Shown piece by piece: positions 26,863-36,831 of a stretch of DNA of 41,022 bases. The stretch covers positions 1 through 41,022 of the forward strand of contig JAJFGD010000197.1 in assembly GCA_021776315.1 (NCBI GenBank), given 5' to 3'. Under the pieces are notes generated by a model. The model saw only the letters and a program-made list of their open reading frames with translations, had not been told where the DNA came from and did not search any database. Position numbers and translations under genes: made by a program. The first letter of the stretch is position 1. Each line of letters opens with the position of its first letter. Source of the stretch: Hyphococcus sp. (lineage in GTDB: Bacteria > Pseudomonadota > Alphaproteobacteria > Caulobacterales > Parvularculaceae).

Positions 26863-28404
26863 ATGGTCTCACACATCACAACATTCGCTTTTCATGGTGT
26901 CGAAGCACGCCCTGTGACCGTTCAGGTGCAGCTCACCGGTGGGCAGCCTGCCTTCACGATTGTCGGTTTGCCAGACAAAGCCGTTTCGGAGGCGAGAGAA
27001 CGTGTTCGCGCCGCTTTATCTGCAGTGGGATTGGGGCTGCCGCCAAAGCGGATCACGGTCAATCTCGCCCCTGCTGATTTGCCAAAAGAAGGCAGTCATT
27101 TCGATCTCGCCATCGCCCTTGGTTTGTTGATTGAAATTGGCGCTGCCCCCCATGACGCGGCCGCCGGTTTTGCAGTGATGGGGGAACTTGGTCTCGACGG
27201 ATCGATCGCGCCCGTTTCTGGCGCCTTGCCCGCCGCGGTGGCCGCGAATACCCAAGGGCTCGGTCTGATCTGTCCTGCCGCCAGTGGTCATGAAGCGGCC
27301 TGGGCGGGCGGCGAGGCACAAATCATTGCACCGAAATCACTGATCCAGCTGGTCAATCATTTCAAAGGCACACAAGTGTTGTCACCAGCAAAACCAGGAG
27401 CTTTGGAAACCCCGCCGTCAGTCCCTGATCTGGCGGATGTAAAGGGACAGGAAACCGCCAAGCGTGCCCTCGAAATTGCGGCGGCCGGTGGGCATAATTT
27501 ACTGATGGTGGGTCCCCCAGGCGCGGGCAAATCCATGCTCGCCGCGCGATTGCCCGGTTTGCTGCCACCTTTGTCCCCATCTGAGATGCTAGAAATATCG
27601 ATGGTGCAATCCCTCGCCGGGTTGATCGAAGGGGGGCGATTAACCCGGGCCCGCCCATTTCGGGCACCGCATCACTCCGCCTCTATGGCCGCGATGATTG
27701 GTGGTGGGATGCGCGCGAGGCCGGGGGAAGCGTCACTCGCCCATCATGGTGTTTTGTTTTTGGACGAGCTTCCGGAATTCACCGCACCCGTCCTCGACAG
27801 TTTGAGACAACCCCTTGAAACGGGCGATGTCTTGATCGCGCGGGCCAATTTTCACGTCCGCTATCCCGCACGGTTTCAACTGATTGCCGCCATGAATCCG
27901 TGCCGATGTGGCTATGGGCGTGCGAGCGGACACCAATGCGGTCGCGGCCCAAATTGCGAAGAAATTTATCAATCCCGGATTTCGGGGCCCCTTTTGGACA
28001 GAATGGATTTGTCGATCACTTTGCCAGCCGTAACCCCGGCGGAACTGTCAGCCATCGGTACCGGGGAGAGCACCAAGAATGTTGCGGCTCGCGTCGAACG
28101 CGCCCGTGAGACCCAAACCGAACGCTCTAACGCCACCAATGCGGCGCTCAACGACGCGGACCTAACCAAAGTGGCCACACCCGACCTTGAGGGGATGTCG
28201 TTATTGAACCGGGCTTGCGAGACATTGTCCCTGTCGGCCCGCGCTTATATGCGCATCTTACGCGTCGCACGCACTTTAGCGGATTTGGACGGTGCTCAAT
28301 CCATTGCGCGCCGGCACATCGCGGAGGCAATCAGCTTTCGTCGGCATAGTGGCGAAAGCGGCCAAAAGAACACTCAATCAGCTGGAAAGCCCATCGCATT
28401 TTAA
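26863..28404 (+). CDS. comM: YifB/ComM-family Mg-chelatase-like AAA+ ATPase
   Basis: 513 residues from ATG 26863 (MVSHITTFAFHGVEARPV), the usual beginning of this family; the track ORF starts 20 codons earlier in non-homologous sequence. Order: N-terminal Lon-S16-like ChlI domain (FTIVGLPDKAVSEARERVRAAL), AAA+ core with Walker A GPPGAGKSMLAARLPG near residue 222, Walker B LFLDELPEF, a cysteine-rich insert (MNPCRCGYG), and the C-terminal domain ending in RHIAEAISFRR. In Vibrio and Haemophilus ComM is a hexameric helicase that extends branch migration during natural transformation. The family is widespread beyond competent species, so competence here is not implied. Confidence 0.93.
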   Translation: MVSHITTFAFHGVEARPVTVQVQLTGGQPAFTIVGLPDKAVSEARERVRAALSAVGLGLPPKRITVNLAPADLPKEGSHFDLAIALGLLIEIGAAPHDAAAGFAVMGELGLDGSIAPVSGALPAAVAANTQGLGLICPAASGHEAAWAGGEAQIIAPKSLIQLVNHFKGTQVLSPAKPGALETPPSVPDLADVKGQETAKRALEIAAAGGHNLLMVGPPGAGKSMLAARLPGLLPPLSPSEMLEISMVQSLAGLIEGGRLTRARPFRAPHHSASMAAMIGGGMRARPGEASLAHHGVLFLDELPEFTAPVLDSLRQPLETGDVLIARANFHVRYPARFQLIAAMNPCRCGYGRASGHQCGRGPNCEEIYQSRISGPLLDRMDLSITLPAVTPAELSAIGTGESTKNVAARVERARETQTERSNATNAALNDADLTKVATPDLEGMSLLNRACETLSLSARAYMRILRVARTLADLDGAQSIARRHIAEAISFRRHSGESGQKNTQSAGKPIAF

Positions 28405-28488
28405 GAGCGATATTAACCACGCCTCTCAACTCTTTTTCAAAGCTGTGCCGCCATTATTCCCTTTCTTGATCAAGGGGAACCCGAATAC

Positions 28489-30360
28489 ATGGATAGGGCA
28501 TTGCCATCTGATGCATCTGGCGCGGTGGGCGCAACTAAGACAGACACCATCAGTGAACTGATTGTTATGTGCGATGCCAACGGTTTAATCCGTTTTGCCT
28601 CCCGGGCATTCGCAACTTATTTTGGCACCACGACCGAAGATTGGCTGGGTCGCCCATTTTCACCTGGTGGCGGCAAGGCCGGCATTGGCGCACCCGCCGC
28701 CTATCGTACCGTTGCAAGTGTTGGCGAGCATGAATTCATTATCGACTGGGAAGAAACCCTGATGGCGAGCGGCGAAACGCTTTACGCTGGCACACCCGCG
28801 TCAGATGGTGTGCCCGGCGATGAGGATGAAACCATCAATGCTGATACGGATTTGCGCTGGCTCGCCACCATGAGCCATGAAATGCGCACACCGCTCAACG
28901 GTATTCTCGGCATGACTGGATTGCTACTCGACACCACGCTTGAGCCAAACCAGCGGGCCTATGCAGAATCAGTGCGGGAATCTGGTGTTGCCCTGCTCGC
29001 CTTGATCAATGATCTATTGGACTTCGCCAAAATTGATGCGGGCCGGTTGGAGCTGAACGCAGCACCCTTTAGTCCCTATACGCTGGTTCAAAGCATTGCC
29101 GAATTATTATCCCCGCGCGCAACGGACAAAGGCATCGAAATCGCCGCCTATGTCGACCATAAAATTCCAGCGAAGCTTTTTGGCGATGAGGCCCGTTTAC
29201 GCCAGGTGCTGATTAACCTTGCTGGCAACGCGGTTAAATTTACCGAAACTGGCGGCATCACGATTGAAGCCCATCTAGTGGAGCAGGCTGATCGCGCATT
29301 GATCAGGGTTGATGTGCTCGACACGGGCATTGGCATTCCTGAAGATGTGCAGTCGGCCATTTTCCAAGAGTTTTCACAAGCCAAAGCAGAACATGGCCGC
29401 ACCGGTGAAGGCACGGGATTGGGTCTTGCCATCGCACGCAAAATTGTGCGCGCCATGGGCGGCGACATTGCTGTCGACAGTGCCGTTGGCAAAGGCAGTA
29501 AGTTTTCTTTCGAGTTTGAACTCGATTTCGAAGAGGCTGCGGGTCAACAACCAACATCCGTTTCCGCGCCGATTATTGTCGCGACATCATCATCCGTATT
29601 GACCAGAAGTTTGCAGCTACAGCTTAAAGCGACGGGCGCTTCAAACGTTGTTGTCGCAGACACCACAGATGCCGCACGCACAGCCATTGAAGCAAATCCC
29701 GGGGCCGTATTGCTCTGTGATATTGATCTTACGGGCGGTGGGCCTGAAGCGCTTTCCGATGTTGCAGAACGATCGTACGTTCTTTTATCACCGCAGGCAC
29801 GCGGTCATATCCCACAACTGAAGAACAAAGGGTTTGGTGGTTACTTCATCAAACCTATTCGTCAATCATCCCTTAGCGAACAATTATCCGATGAAGGTCA
29901 GGCGAAACCATCGACCAGTGTGGACGAGACGCCAAAAGTCAGTGCACCTGAAACGCAAGCAACACGGCCTTTGCGCGTATTGTTAGCAGAGGACAACAAA
30001 ATCAATGCAGTCCTTGCCACCACCATTATCAAACGCGCCGGCCATCATGTTGATCTTGCCAATAATGGACAAGAGGCAATCGATCGGGTCAAAACCCACA
30101 GCTATGATGTTATCTTGATGGATATGCATATGCCGGAGGTTGACGGCATTGAGGCCGCCAAAAAGATCCGCAATTTGGATGGAGACAAGGCACAAACGCC
30201 GATCGTTGCATTAACGGCCAATGCTATGGCGTCAGACCGTCAAAAATGTATCGGCGCGGGCATGGATGATTTTATCAGCAAGCCATTCGAGCCCTCTGAC
30301 CTAACTGATATGTTGGCTAAATGGGGCAGCGTAAAAAGCGAATACTCCGCCGCCTCTTAA
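28489..30360 (+). CDS. Hybrid sensor histidine kinase with PAS-like, kinase, pseudo-receiver and receiver domains
   Basis: 623 residues, no membrane helix, so cytoplasmic. Residues ~20-90 look like a PAS sensor ([16 protein letters not shown]). His[20 protein letters not shown] has its histidine at residue 130, and the ATPase domain shows [18 protein letters not shown] and [13 protein letters not shown]. Residues ~360-470 form a first receiver lacking the acidic pair ([10 protein letters not shown]) but keeping CDID and FIKP, so probably a pseudo-receiver. The last receiver is complete: [10 protein letters not shown], phospho-aspartate 545 in [11 protein letters not shown], and ISKPFEP. No output or HPt domain is present, so phosphate is passed elsewhere or exchanged internally. 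AAGGGGA before the ATG supports the start. Confidence 0.92.
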   Translation: MDRALPSDASGAVGATKTDTISELIVMCDANGLIRFASRAFATYFGTTTEDWLGRPFSPGGGKAGIGAPAAYRTVASVGEHEFIIDWEETLMASGETLYAGTPASDGVPGDEDETINADTDLRWLATMSHEMRTPLNGILGMTGLLLDTTLEPNQRAYAESVRESGVALLALINDLLDFAKIDAGRLELNAAPFSPYTLVQSIAELLSPRATDKGIEIAAYVDHKIPAKLFGDEARLRQVLINLAGNAVKFTETGGITIEAHLVEQADRALIRVDVLDTGIGIPEDVQSAIFQEFSQAKAEHGRTGEGTGLGLAIARKIVRAMGGDIAVDSAVGKGSKFSFEFELDFEEAAGQQPTSVSAPIIVATSSSVLTRSLQLQLKATGASNVVVADTTDAARTAIEANPGAVLLCDIDLTGGGPEALSDVAERSYVLLSPQARGHIPQLKNKGFGGYFIKPIRQSSLSEQLSDEGQAKPSTSVDETPKVSAPETQATRPLRVLLAEDNKINAVLATTIIKRAGHHVDLANNGQEAIDRVKTHSYDVILMDMHMPEVDGIEAAKKIRNLDGDKAQTPIVALTANAMASDRQKCIGAGMDDFISKPFEPSDLTDMLAKWGSVKSEYSAAS

Positions 30361-30462
30361 GGCCACCAACGCAATCCGTAATCGTTTTAACGTTTGTACC
30401 CTTTCCCCAGGGACGAATTGGCCTAATGTGCGCCACATTTTAAATTCATGGTGGAGCACATA

Positions 30463-32142
30463 ATGGCCGCGTCAAAACAATATAGTTGGCATGAACTGAT
30501 CACGGCCCTTGGGCGCCGGAAAACAGGTGCCATGTTCGTGCTCGGTTTTGCAGCAGGCCTGCCCTATGTGCTGATCACCGGCACGTTGAACGCTTGGTTC
30601 ACAAATGAAAATATTTCTGTCGCCACCATCGGCGTTTTTTCGTGGATCATCATTATCTACAGCTTCAAATTTTTGTGGTCGCCAGCGGTTGATCGCGCGC
30701 CGACGCCAAAGATCTTTAATATGGGGCAAAGGCGGGCGACCATATTGCTGTTGCAAGGTGTCATCCTTGCCGCCTTGTTCACCATTTCAACGGTTAGCCC
30801 CTCAACACAAATTGGATTGATCGCCATCGCTGCGGTGGTGTGTACATTCGCCTCTGCCTCTCAAGATGTGTTGATTGATGCCTGGCGGATCGAGGTCGCC
30901 GATGAAGAGATCACAGTCGATTTATTGTCTGCGGTCTATCAGCTCGGCTATCGCACCTCGGTTATTCTCGGCGGCGCAGGAGCGTTGATTTTTGCCGCTC
31001 GGATTGGTTGGAACAGTACGTTCGTTGTACTGACCGCCTTAATGGCCGTTGCCGTCAGTGGTGTGTTTATCGCCGCTGATAGTGAGATTGCTGAACGCCC
31101 GCGCACCATCACCGATGCTCCGCCACCGCTTTGGCGTAACCTTGCCCTGACCCCAGTAATTCTCGGTTGGGCGTGGTCGTTTACAGCGTTGTTTGGATTT
31201 ATGGCCTTTGCATTGAGCGCGCCAGACCAAGCCAATGCTCGTGCCTTTACCATGCAAACAGGGCCGCTGATCATTATCGCCTCAATCGTTGCGCCGGTTG
31301 CGGCCGCAACATTCATGCTTGTTGCCCATTCGCGCGGTAAGCAACCAGAGATCGGCGACAAAACATGGCCGGGTCAAAAAATCCTCGACGCCCTTTATGG
31401 ATCCGTCCTCGCGCCCATGGCGGATATCATCAAACGCCTGCGCTATGGGGCATTATTGGTGCTGGTCTTGGTCTTGTCTTATCGCTTCACGGATTTGGTC
31501 TGGGGCGCATTCGCCTATCCATTTTATCTCGGTGAAAATTACGGTGCCCTTGGTCACACATTGGACGAAGTGGCGATTGCGTCAAAACTCTTTGGCGCAT
31601 TGATGACCTTTGTCGGTATTGGTGTTGGCGGTGCGGCGATTTTGAAAATCGGTCGCATGCCCTGTCTTTTTGCCGGGGCGGTTTTGGCCGCCGCCACCAA
31701 TCTTTTGTTCGCGGATCTCGCGCTGGGCGGCGCAAACACCCATGCGGTGATGTCGACCTTGCATCTCTACAGTCTGTTTGGATTTATGCAGCCATTGGCG
31801 AATTTCCTGAGCCTTGATGTCACCGTCAACGAAGCCTTGGCACGGTTGATGTTGGTCATCGCCGCAGAGAATTTGGCGGTCGGTTTCGCCAGTGCCGCAA
31901 TCGTTGTTTATCTGTCATCGATCGTGAACAAGAAATATGCAGCGGTGCAATATGCGTTGCTCGCCTCACTTGGGTTTTTGCTCGGGTCTTTGGGCCGCGG
32001 TGCGCTTGGCGAGCTAATCGAAATTCGCGGCTTTGCCTATGTGTTCTATTTAACTGCTGCGCTGGGTCTTGTCGCGGTTATTGCGGCCGCGATGGAATGG
32101 GCACGCCAGGCAAAATATGGCGCACCCGATACGGACGCTTAA
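30463..32142 (+). CDS. AmpG-like MFS permease (muropeptide transporter family)
   Basis: 559 residues from ATG 30463, which has GGAG six bases upstream; ATG 30448 is the alternative. About twelve to fourteen helices. Matches to AmpG include GRRKTGAMFVLGFAAGLPY near the N-terminus, YSFKFLWSPAVDR in the first cytoplasmic loop and ASASQDVLIDAWRIE. AmpG imports GlcNAc-anhydroMurNAc peptides for cell-wall recycling. Many alphaproteobacteria carry several paralogues of uncertain substrate, so the specificity is not certain and no symbol is assigned. It overlaps the convergent lipoprotein gene by four bases at the stops. Confidence 0.82.
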   Translation: MAASKQYSWHELITALGRRKTGAMFVLGFAAGLPYVLITGTLNAWFTNENISVATIGVFSWIIIIYSFKFLWSPAVDRAPTPKIFNMGQRRATILLLQGVILAALFTISTVSPSTQIGLIAIAAVVCTFASASQDVLIDAWRIEVADEEITVDLLSAVYQLGYRTSVILGGAGALIFAARIGWNSTFVVLTALMAVAVSGVFIAADSEIAERPRTITDAPPPLWRNLALTPVILGWAWSFTALFGFMAFALSAPDQANARAFTMQTGPLIIIASIVAPVAAATFMLVAHSRGKQPEIGDKTWPGQKILDALYGSVLAPMADIIKRLRYGALLVLVLVLSYRFTDLVWGAFAYPFYLGENYGALGHTLDEVAIASKLFGALMTFVGIGVGGAAILKIGRMPCLFAGAVLAAATNLLFADLALGGANTHAVMSTLHLYSLFGFMQPLANFLSLDVTVNEALARLMLVIAAENLAVGFASAAIVVYLSSIVNKKYAAVQYALLASLGFLLGSLGRGALGELIEIRGFAYVFYLTAALGLVAVIAAAMEWARQAKYGAPDTDA

Positions 32143-32513
32143 CCCCTGGCGAGGCAGGCATTTAGATCAGGTTTATCGGCTTCGCTGTTTTGTGCGGTGG
32201 CATCAAGATGCACCACGCGGGACGCGCCTTGTTCATCCGGGTAAAGAATAACAATCAAGGTGCAGGTCGACAACGCGTAACGGCGATATTCCCCGTCGCC
32301 TTCCTGACGGGTCAATGTTGGTGCCCCCAACAGTCTATCAATCGCCGTTGCATCGGCACCCATAAAGTCACTGGCCGCAAATACTGGCGCGGATGGCACA
32401 GTTGGTTCAGCAATCGCTGCCGGTGGATTATCCGCCGTGGTTGAACACGCCCCAAGGAGGAGCAGCGCACCCGCGGTAACGCCAGGCCAGAATCTAGTGG
32501 GTCGATTGATCAT
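32139..32513 (-). CDS. Small lipoprotein of unknown function
   Basis: 124 residues with a clear lipobox (GVTAGALLLLGAC). The mature part starts with a Pro/Ala-rich linker (NPPAAIAEPTVPSAP) and then a compact domain with DRLLGAPTLTRQEGDGEYRRY, CTLIVILYPDEQG and VHLDATAQN, reminiscent of SmpA/OmlA-like or BamE-like folds in which a short loop compares variable residues. Two cysteines (STCTL and NACLARG) could pair. The stop codon overlaps that of the AmpG-like gene. I cannot assign a family. Confidence 0.8.
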   Translation of the reverse strand: MINRPTRFWPGVTAGALLLLGACSTTADNPPAAIAEPTVPSAPVFAASDFMGADATAIDRLLGAPTLTRQEGDGEYRRYALSTCTLIVILYPDEQGASRVVHLDATAQNSEADKPDLNACLARG

Positions 32514-32684
32514 GAGGGTTCTTCCAATGAATACGCGAAACGGTTGATTGCATGCGCTGCAAGCATCGTCCTTATACTAGAATTGGTGTGATCAACAGCT
32601 TAAGTTTTTTTCAGAATGCGGTGGTGGGCGATCAGCGCCGACAGCATTGGATCGCTATCGCAAATGACAGGATTTCCGGAAAAA

Positions 32685-35006
32685 TTATCTACCGTTGCGC
32701 TCTGCGGCCCATGTTTCGTAATTCGCTTTCATCACGAGATAGCGTGGATCATCACGAATGCCGTCAAAATCGGGATCCACCTTGATAGAAAGATATTGTG
32801 ACGGACCAACGAGACGCGTGATCTTGTCCAGATATTCAAATGCGGAATCTCGATCACCGGCACGCTCGAAAGCGATCGCAATCGCGTAATGTCTGTTTAA
32901 GTCCGAAAACGCATCTGGAGTGATACTCGCTTCAAAATCTGCGACGGCGGCACGCACGCCCGCAAGGTCGCCCATCAAGCCTGGAAGTTCGACGGGCAGG
33001 TATGTTGCATTAGCGCTCCAACCGGCGGGGTATGGATTATCTGACGCCTTAATCCGTTCATTGATTTCATTGAGTAAGGCTCGCGATTCTTCTTCCAACC
33101 CCATGGCAGCCAGCGCCTCAGCTTTCGTCAGCGGAAAGATTTCGGGATTGCCCGGATAAACGAGCGGATCTGCAGGGAATGACTCCAACGCATAGGAGAT
33201 TTTTTCCGAATCTCTCGCCGCTATTGCGATGATAAGTCGGAAAAAATAATAAGATGTCCAGCCTGAACCGGGGGTCGTCTCGCTGATCAGCGTCCAGGCG
33301 CGCTCAAACTCACCTGACTCAAGCATGATCCTGACATCCATCGTGAAAACACGCTCGCTTGTAGGATCGAGCGCCCGAGCATGGTCCACGATAGCCTGTG
33401 CGTCTTCAAAACGGTTGAATTGAATATATGACTGCACCAGTTGCCACGGTATTTCTTCTGATAACGGGTCGAGACTGTTCGCGCGTCTGAGGGCCGTCGC
33501 GCTTTCATCAAACCGTCCCGCACGGCGGGCGACATATCCTTTAAGCGCCCAGACTTCAGCATTATTGGGCGCTTTGGCGAGTGCGCGATCAATTACGGTG
33601 TCAGCGCGCTCATAATCGAGAAAGCCCCAATAGTGAAAATAACCGCGCGCAACTAATGTTTCGACCTCGTCTGGCATCAGAGCCTCGGCGCGATCGATGT
33701 TGGCGCGCGCCTTTTCTCGTAATGCTGTGTTGCCCGCATCAATTCTCCAAAATATAGAGAGTTGCGCCTCTGCCTTGGCGGCATAAGCGGCAGCAAAATC
33801 CGGGTCTGCTGCTATTGCTTCATCGAATTCTTTTATCGCGTCGTTGAATTTATCTTCAGTCAGAAAGCTCGCCTCTAACAGGCCTTTGCCACGAATATAC
33901 GCGTCATATGCGGCAAGACTTTGTGTCGGTAAAATCTCCAGCTCCGCTTCATCCGCCTCGGAGAGCACCGAGTTGAGTGCCACTGCAATCGCTTTGGTGA
34001 TTTCTGATTGAATGTCAAAAATATTCTCAGCGGTCAGTTCGCGATCATACGTCTCGGCCCATAAATGCAAATCGCTGTCGGCGTCAATCAATTGCACATT
34101 GATGCGCACCCGGCTGCCGGCGCGTTGCACAGCCCCCTCCATTATCGTTGCGACGCCAAGCTCGCGCGCAATGTCAGGGATTTTTCGTTCCGTACCGGCA
34201 TAGCCGATGACAGACGTGCGCGAGATCACATGCATATCTGCGATCTTGGAAAGACGCGTCAACAAATCATCATGCATGCCTTCGGTGAAAAACGCGTCGT
34301 CCGGATCGGGGCTGCGATTGGCAAACGGTAAGACGGCGATGGATTTTTCCGGACGAGGTGTGAGGGTTTGCTCTGGGACCAGATCAATGCCGGCGGAACC
34401 TGAAACAGTGCTTGTTACATCTGAAGAAGCCGCCGCTTCGGGTTCGGCTCCAGTTCCAGACGGTACAACCCGTTCTGTATCGTCGCGCATAACGACAAAT
34501 GCGATGACGCTCATAAACGCCAAGGCCGAAAGGGCCACGCCGACAAGCTTGGCCGAGATTTTCGGCCTGCCAGCATGTGTCGCCAGCGCAGCAGCAGGCA
34601 TTGTGGGAGCGGCCTCAGCGGGTTGGCCGGCGTCAATCTTCAATGCAATCGAACGCTTTAAATCGTCATGAGCGGTTTTGGTGTTTGATGAAAAATCAAT
34701 CGCATGAAACTGTTTAAACCCGATCGGCGGCAGTGATCCGTCTAGACTAAGAGAGACGAGTTTGCCCGCTTCAGCGGCCAGCCCTGCTTCGTCCTTCACC
34801 CAACGCGATTCAATTGATTGTTTTGACCAGGCGACAATCACCGCCTTCGCCGCTGCAAGCTCTTTTTCAATGTCTTTGGAAAATTCCGAACCACCCGCGA
34901 CATGTCGGTCCCACCAGACTGAATAGCCTTCGGCTTCAAGCGCCGATACGAACTTCTCGATCTTCGCTCGGTCAGCGCGGGCATACGATATAAAGATGTC
35001 GGTCAA
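32685..35006 (-). CDS. TIR / transmembrane / TolB-like / TPR protein, TTG start
   Basis: 773 residues. Residues 1-120 are a good TIR domain (DIFISYARADRAKIEKFV, AVIVAWSKQSIESRWVKDE) with the catalytic glutamate position filled (about Glu73). One helix follows (~155-175, LVGVALSALAFMSVIAFVV), then a TolB-N-like or adenylate-cyclase-associated domain (KSIAVLPFANRSPDPDDAFF, GMHDDLLTRLSKIADMHVIS) and TPR repeats from ~370 to the end (EFDEAIAADPDFAAAYAAKAE and others). The helix puts TIR in the cytoplasm and the TolB/TPR part in the periplasm. The start is TTG at 35004-35006; no ATG or GTG fits. TIR proteins can cleave NAD+ in defence, but this architecture is common in alphaproteobacteria and its role is not established. 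Confidence 0.87.
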   Translation of the reverse strand: MTDIFISYARADRAKIEKFVSALEAEGYSVWWDRHVAGGSEFSKDIEKELAAAKAVIVAWSKQSIESRWVKDEAGLAAEAGKLVSLSLDGSLPPIGFKQFHAIDFSSNTKTAHDDLKRSIALKIDAGQPAEAAPTMPAAALATHAGRPKISAKLVGVALSALAFMSVIAFVVMRDDTERVVPSGTGAEPEAAASSDVTSTVSGSAGIDLVPEQTLTPRPEKSIAVLPFANRSPDPDDAFFTEGMHDDLLTRLSKIADMHVISRTSVIGYAGTERKIPDIARELGVATIMEGAVQRAGSRVRINVQLIDADSDLHLWAETYDRELTAENIFDIQSEITKAIAVALNSVLSEADEAELEILPTQSLAAYDAYIRGKGLLEASFLTEDKFNDAIKEFDEAIAADPDFAAAYAAKAEAQLSIFWRIDAGNTALREKARANIDRAEALMPDEVETLVARGYFHYWGFLDYERADTVIDRALAKAPNNAEVWALKGYVARRAGRFDESATALRRANSLDPLSEEIPWQLVQSYIQFNRFEDAQAIVDHARALDPTSERVFTMDVRIMLESGEFERAWTLISETTPGSGWTSYYFFRLIIAIAARDSEKISYALESFPADPLVYPGNPEIFPLTKAEALAAMGLEEESRALLNEINERIKASDNPYPAGWSANATYLPVELPGLMGDLAGVRAAVADFEASITPDAFSDLNRHYAIAIAFERAGDRDSAFEYLDKITRLVGPSQYLSIKVDPDFDGIRDDPRYLVMKANYETWAAERNGR

Positions 35007-35011
35007 AATTA

Positions 35012-35017
35012 CCCCTT
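35012..35017 (-). promoter_or_regulatory. Ribosome-binding site that supports the TTG start
   Basis: AAGGGG on the minus strand, five bases before the TTG of the TIR/TPR gene. It is among the stronger Shine-Dalgarno matches in the window and decides the unusual start. Confidence 0.65.
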
Positions 35018-35156
35018 GAAGGCCTTTCCAGTTTTAAGTCTACAGCATTTTGATCGAAAGTAGAAAGGGCGGAAAGGTCCGAAAACGATTGCCAGTACTG
35101 CGCTTTGGCGAAAAGCTGCCATTGCGCACATGACGCAACCCCAGAAATAACGCTGT

Positions 35157-36047
35157 CTAATTTGGAGGCCTTAGCGCTTCGATAAATTGCGTATTCACCC
35201 AATAAATATCAACCGGGCGTTCACCATCTTCGTCTGCTTCACCGCGCCGATCAAAAAATAGAAAATTCCCATCCGGCGACACGCTTGGATAATTCTCCGC
35301 TTGGGCTGTATTAATCTCAGCACCCAGATTGATCGCCGGGCTCCATGCGCCATTAGACATCCGGTAGCTGATATAAAGATCGGATGAGCCAAACCCATCA
35401 TCTCTGCGACTATCAAAAATGATATAGGACTCGTCAGGCGCAATAAAAGGATGGGCATTATAGCTGCCAATGGCGAATTGAGGCCCCAGTGATTTCGGTG
35501 CTTCGTAATTGCCGTCGATCAAACGCGACGCGCGCAATGGCATATCTAGTTCCGGTGTGAACGTATCAAAATACATTGTACCGCTGGCCGCTGGCGAAAG
35601 CCGCATAATGGCGATGTCGTTAAACGGCGCACCAAGACTTTTTAAGTCCGACCAATCATCACCAACACGCTCTATATATTCGTTGGCAAAATAAATGGTC
35701 GCGCCATCGGGCGAGAATGAGGGTTCGCTCACCCCTTGTCGAATATTTGATTCTTGCCATTGACCCTCTTTAAGCGCGATGACCGTCAACATATTCGCGT
35801 CAGAATCTTGATCAAGCGGTCTTTTGATAAAATAGAAGGCATTCATATCGCCGCCGAACATGCCTTCGATTTCACGGTTCTCTTTTGTATTGACGATGCC
35901 GGGGGCAAAAATCTCAGCCGTTGAACCGGGCGGTGTTTGACCGAGATAAGCGTTTTCGACGCGCGGCGTCGTTTCTTGCCCATTGTCGCTACAACTCGCA
36001 GCGCCGATCGTCAGCATAAGCGCAATACAGAAAGAGAAGTTTTTCAT
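35157..36047 (-). CDS. PD40/WD40-like beta-propeller lipoprotein
   Basis: 296 residues from ATG 36047 (MKNFSFCIALMLTIGAASC, lipobox AASC); the track start nine codons upstream would precede the signal peptide. The mature part has repeated PD40-type blades: PSFSPDGATIYFANE, HPFIAPDESYIIFDSRRDD and YPSVSPDGNFLFFDRRG, as in TolB-like periplasmic propellers. GFGSSDLYISYR fits the same pattern. It probably binds peptides or polysaccharides in the cell envelope. It is transcribed toward the TIR/TPR gene, with a 150-bp gap, and may be in the same unit. Confidence 0.85.
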   Translation of the reverse strand: MKNFSFCIALMLTIGAASCSDNGQETTPRVENAYLGQTPPGSTAEIFAPGIVNTKENREIEGMFGGDMNAFYFIKRPLDQDSDANMLTVIALKEGQWQESNIRQGVSEPSFSPDGATIYFANEYIERVGDDWSDLKSLGAPFNDIAIMRLSPAASGTMYFDTFTPELDMPLRASRLIDGNYEAPKSLGPQFAIGSYNAHPFIAPDESYIIFDSRRDDGFGSSDLYISYRMSNGAWSPAINLGAEINTAQAENYPSVSPDGNFLFFDRRGEADEDGERPVDIYWVNTQFIEALRPPN

Positions 36048-36248
36048 TGTTCGCCTATTTGGTTTTGTGTTCACGCTTTTGCGTTTGCATTCGAACCAGC
36101 AAAATCTGAGACGGGGTTTTTCACTGTTATCGTCATAACACTAGGCCACATAAAAGCCCCCAGCAAGGTGATTGCCTATGCGGGCGCGCTTAATCGGCGA
36201 CAGCGCCATGCCAATGCCGGCATCGAGAAAAACGTGGTTTTTTCTCGG

Positions 36249-36626
36249 TCAAACCGACAATTGATTTAAAAATGGCATGTACTGATCCCAACCCAAAAAA
36301 TATAAAAACGCATAGTGAATCGCTGGCGCACTGAGCGACGCTAAAAAAATATAAATTCCCGCTCGAAACAAAGACATTCTAAAATAAACGGGAGGAAGGA
36401 AAACAGTAATCAACGCGGGAACAGTATAATAAACCTTCCATGACAACCCAAAGTTCGCGCCATATTTCGCAAACACCATCCCACCAACGGAGACGACCGC
36501 ACTGACAACGAGAATTGATAATACATTCGCTCGCGGACTGCTGTTCCATTTTGCGAGCCAAATAACAGCAAACATCACAATGACAGAAGCGGCCATCATA
36601 ATGGGGAATATGTAAATTTCTTCCAT
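36249..36626 (-). CDS. Small four-helix membrane protein, unknown
   Basis: 125 residues with four hydrophobic segments (FPIMMAASVIVMFAVIWLA, VLSILVVSAVVSVGGMVFA, YYTVPALITVFLPPVYF, GIYIFLASLSAPAIHYAFLYF). GAGGAA six bases before the ATG supports a real gene. No family recognised. The downstream intergenic region (36048-36248) has nothing I can identify. Confidence 0.7.
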   Translation of the reverse strand: MEEIYIFPIMMAASVIVMFAVIWLAKWNSSPRANVLSILVVSAVVSVGGMVFAKYGANFGLSWKVYYTVPALITVFLPPVYFRMSLFRAGIYIFLASLSAPAIHYAFLYFLGWDQYMPFLNQLSV

Positions 36627-36831
36627 TGGCGTTCCTCTATTTGCAGAGCGCGCAGACGCGTTACCCTATTAGATCTGGACTAAATCACAAGCCGCATATC
36701 AAACGCACCGCAAGCCAAATGTCGCCTTTTGGCGAATAACGGCATTGAATAATTGGGTAACAATGACTGGCTCTATAAAAGCCCATCAAACGTCCTTATA
36801 AACATGATACTGACAATATTGGGGGATTACC

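Noticed and set aside
26863-28404. Magnesium chelatase subunit of chlorophyll synthesis
   Set aside because: The domain order and cysteine-rich insert fit YifB/ComM, and no bch genes are nearby.
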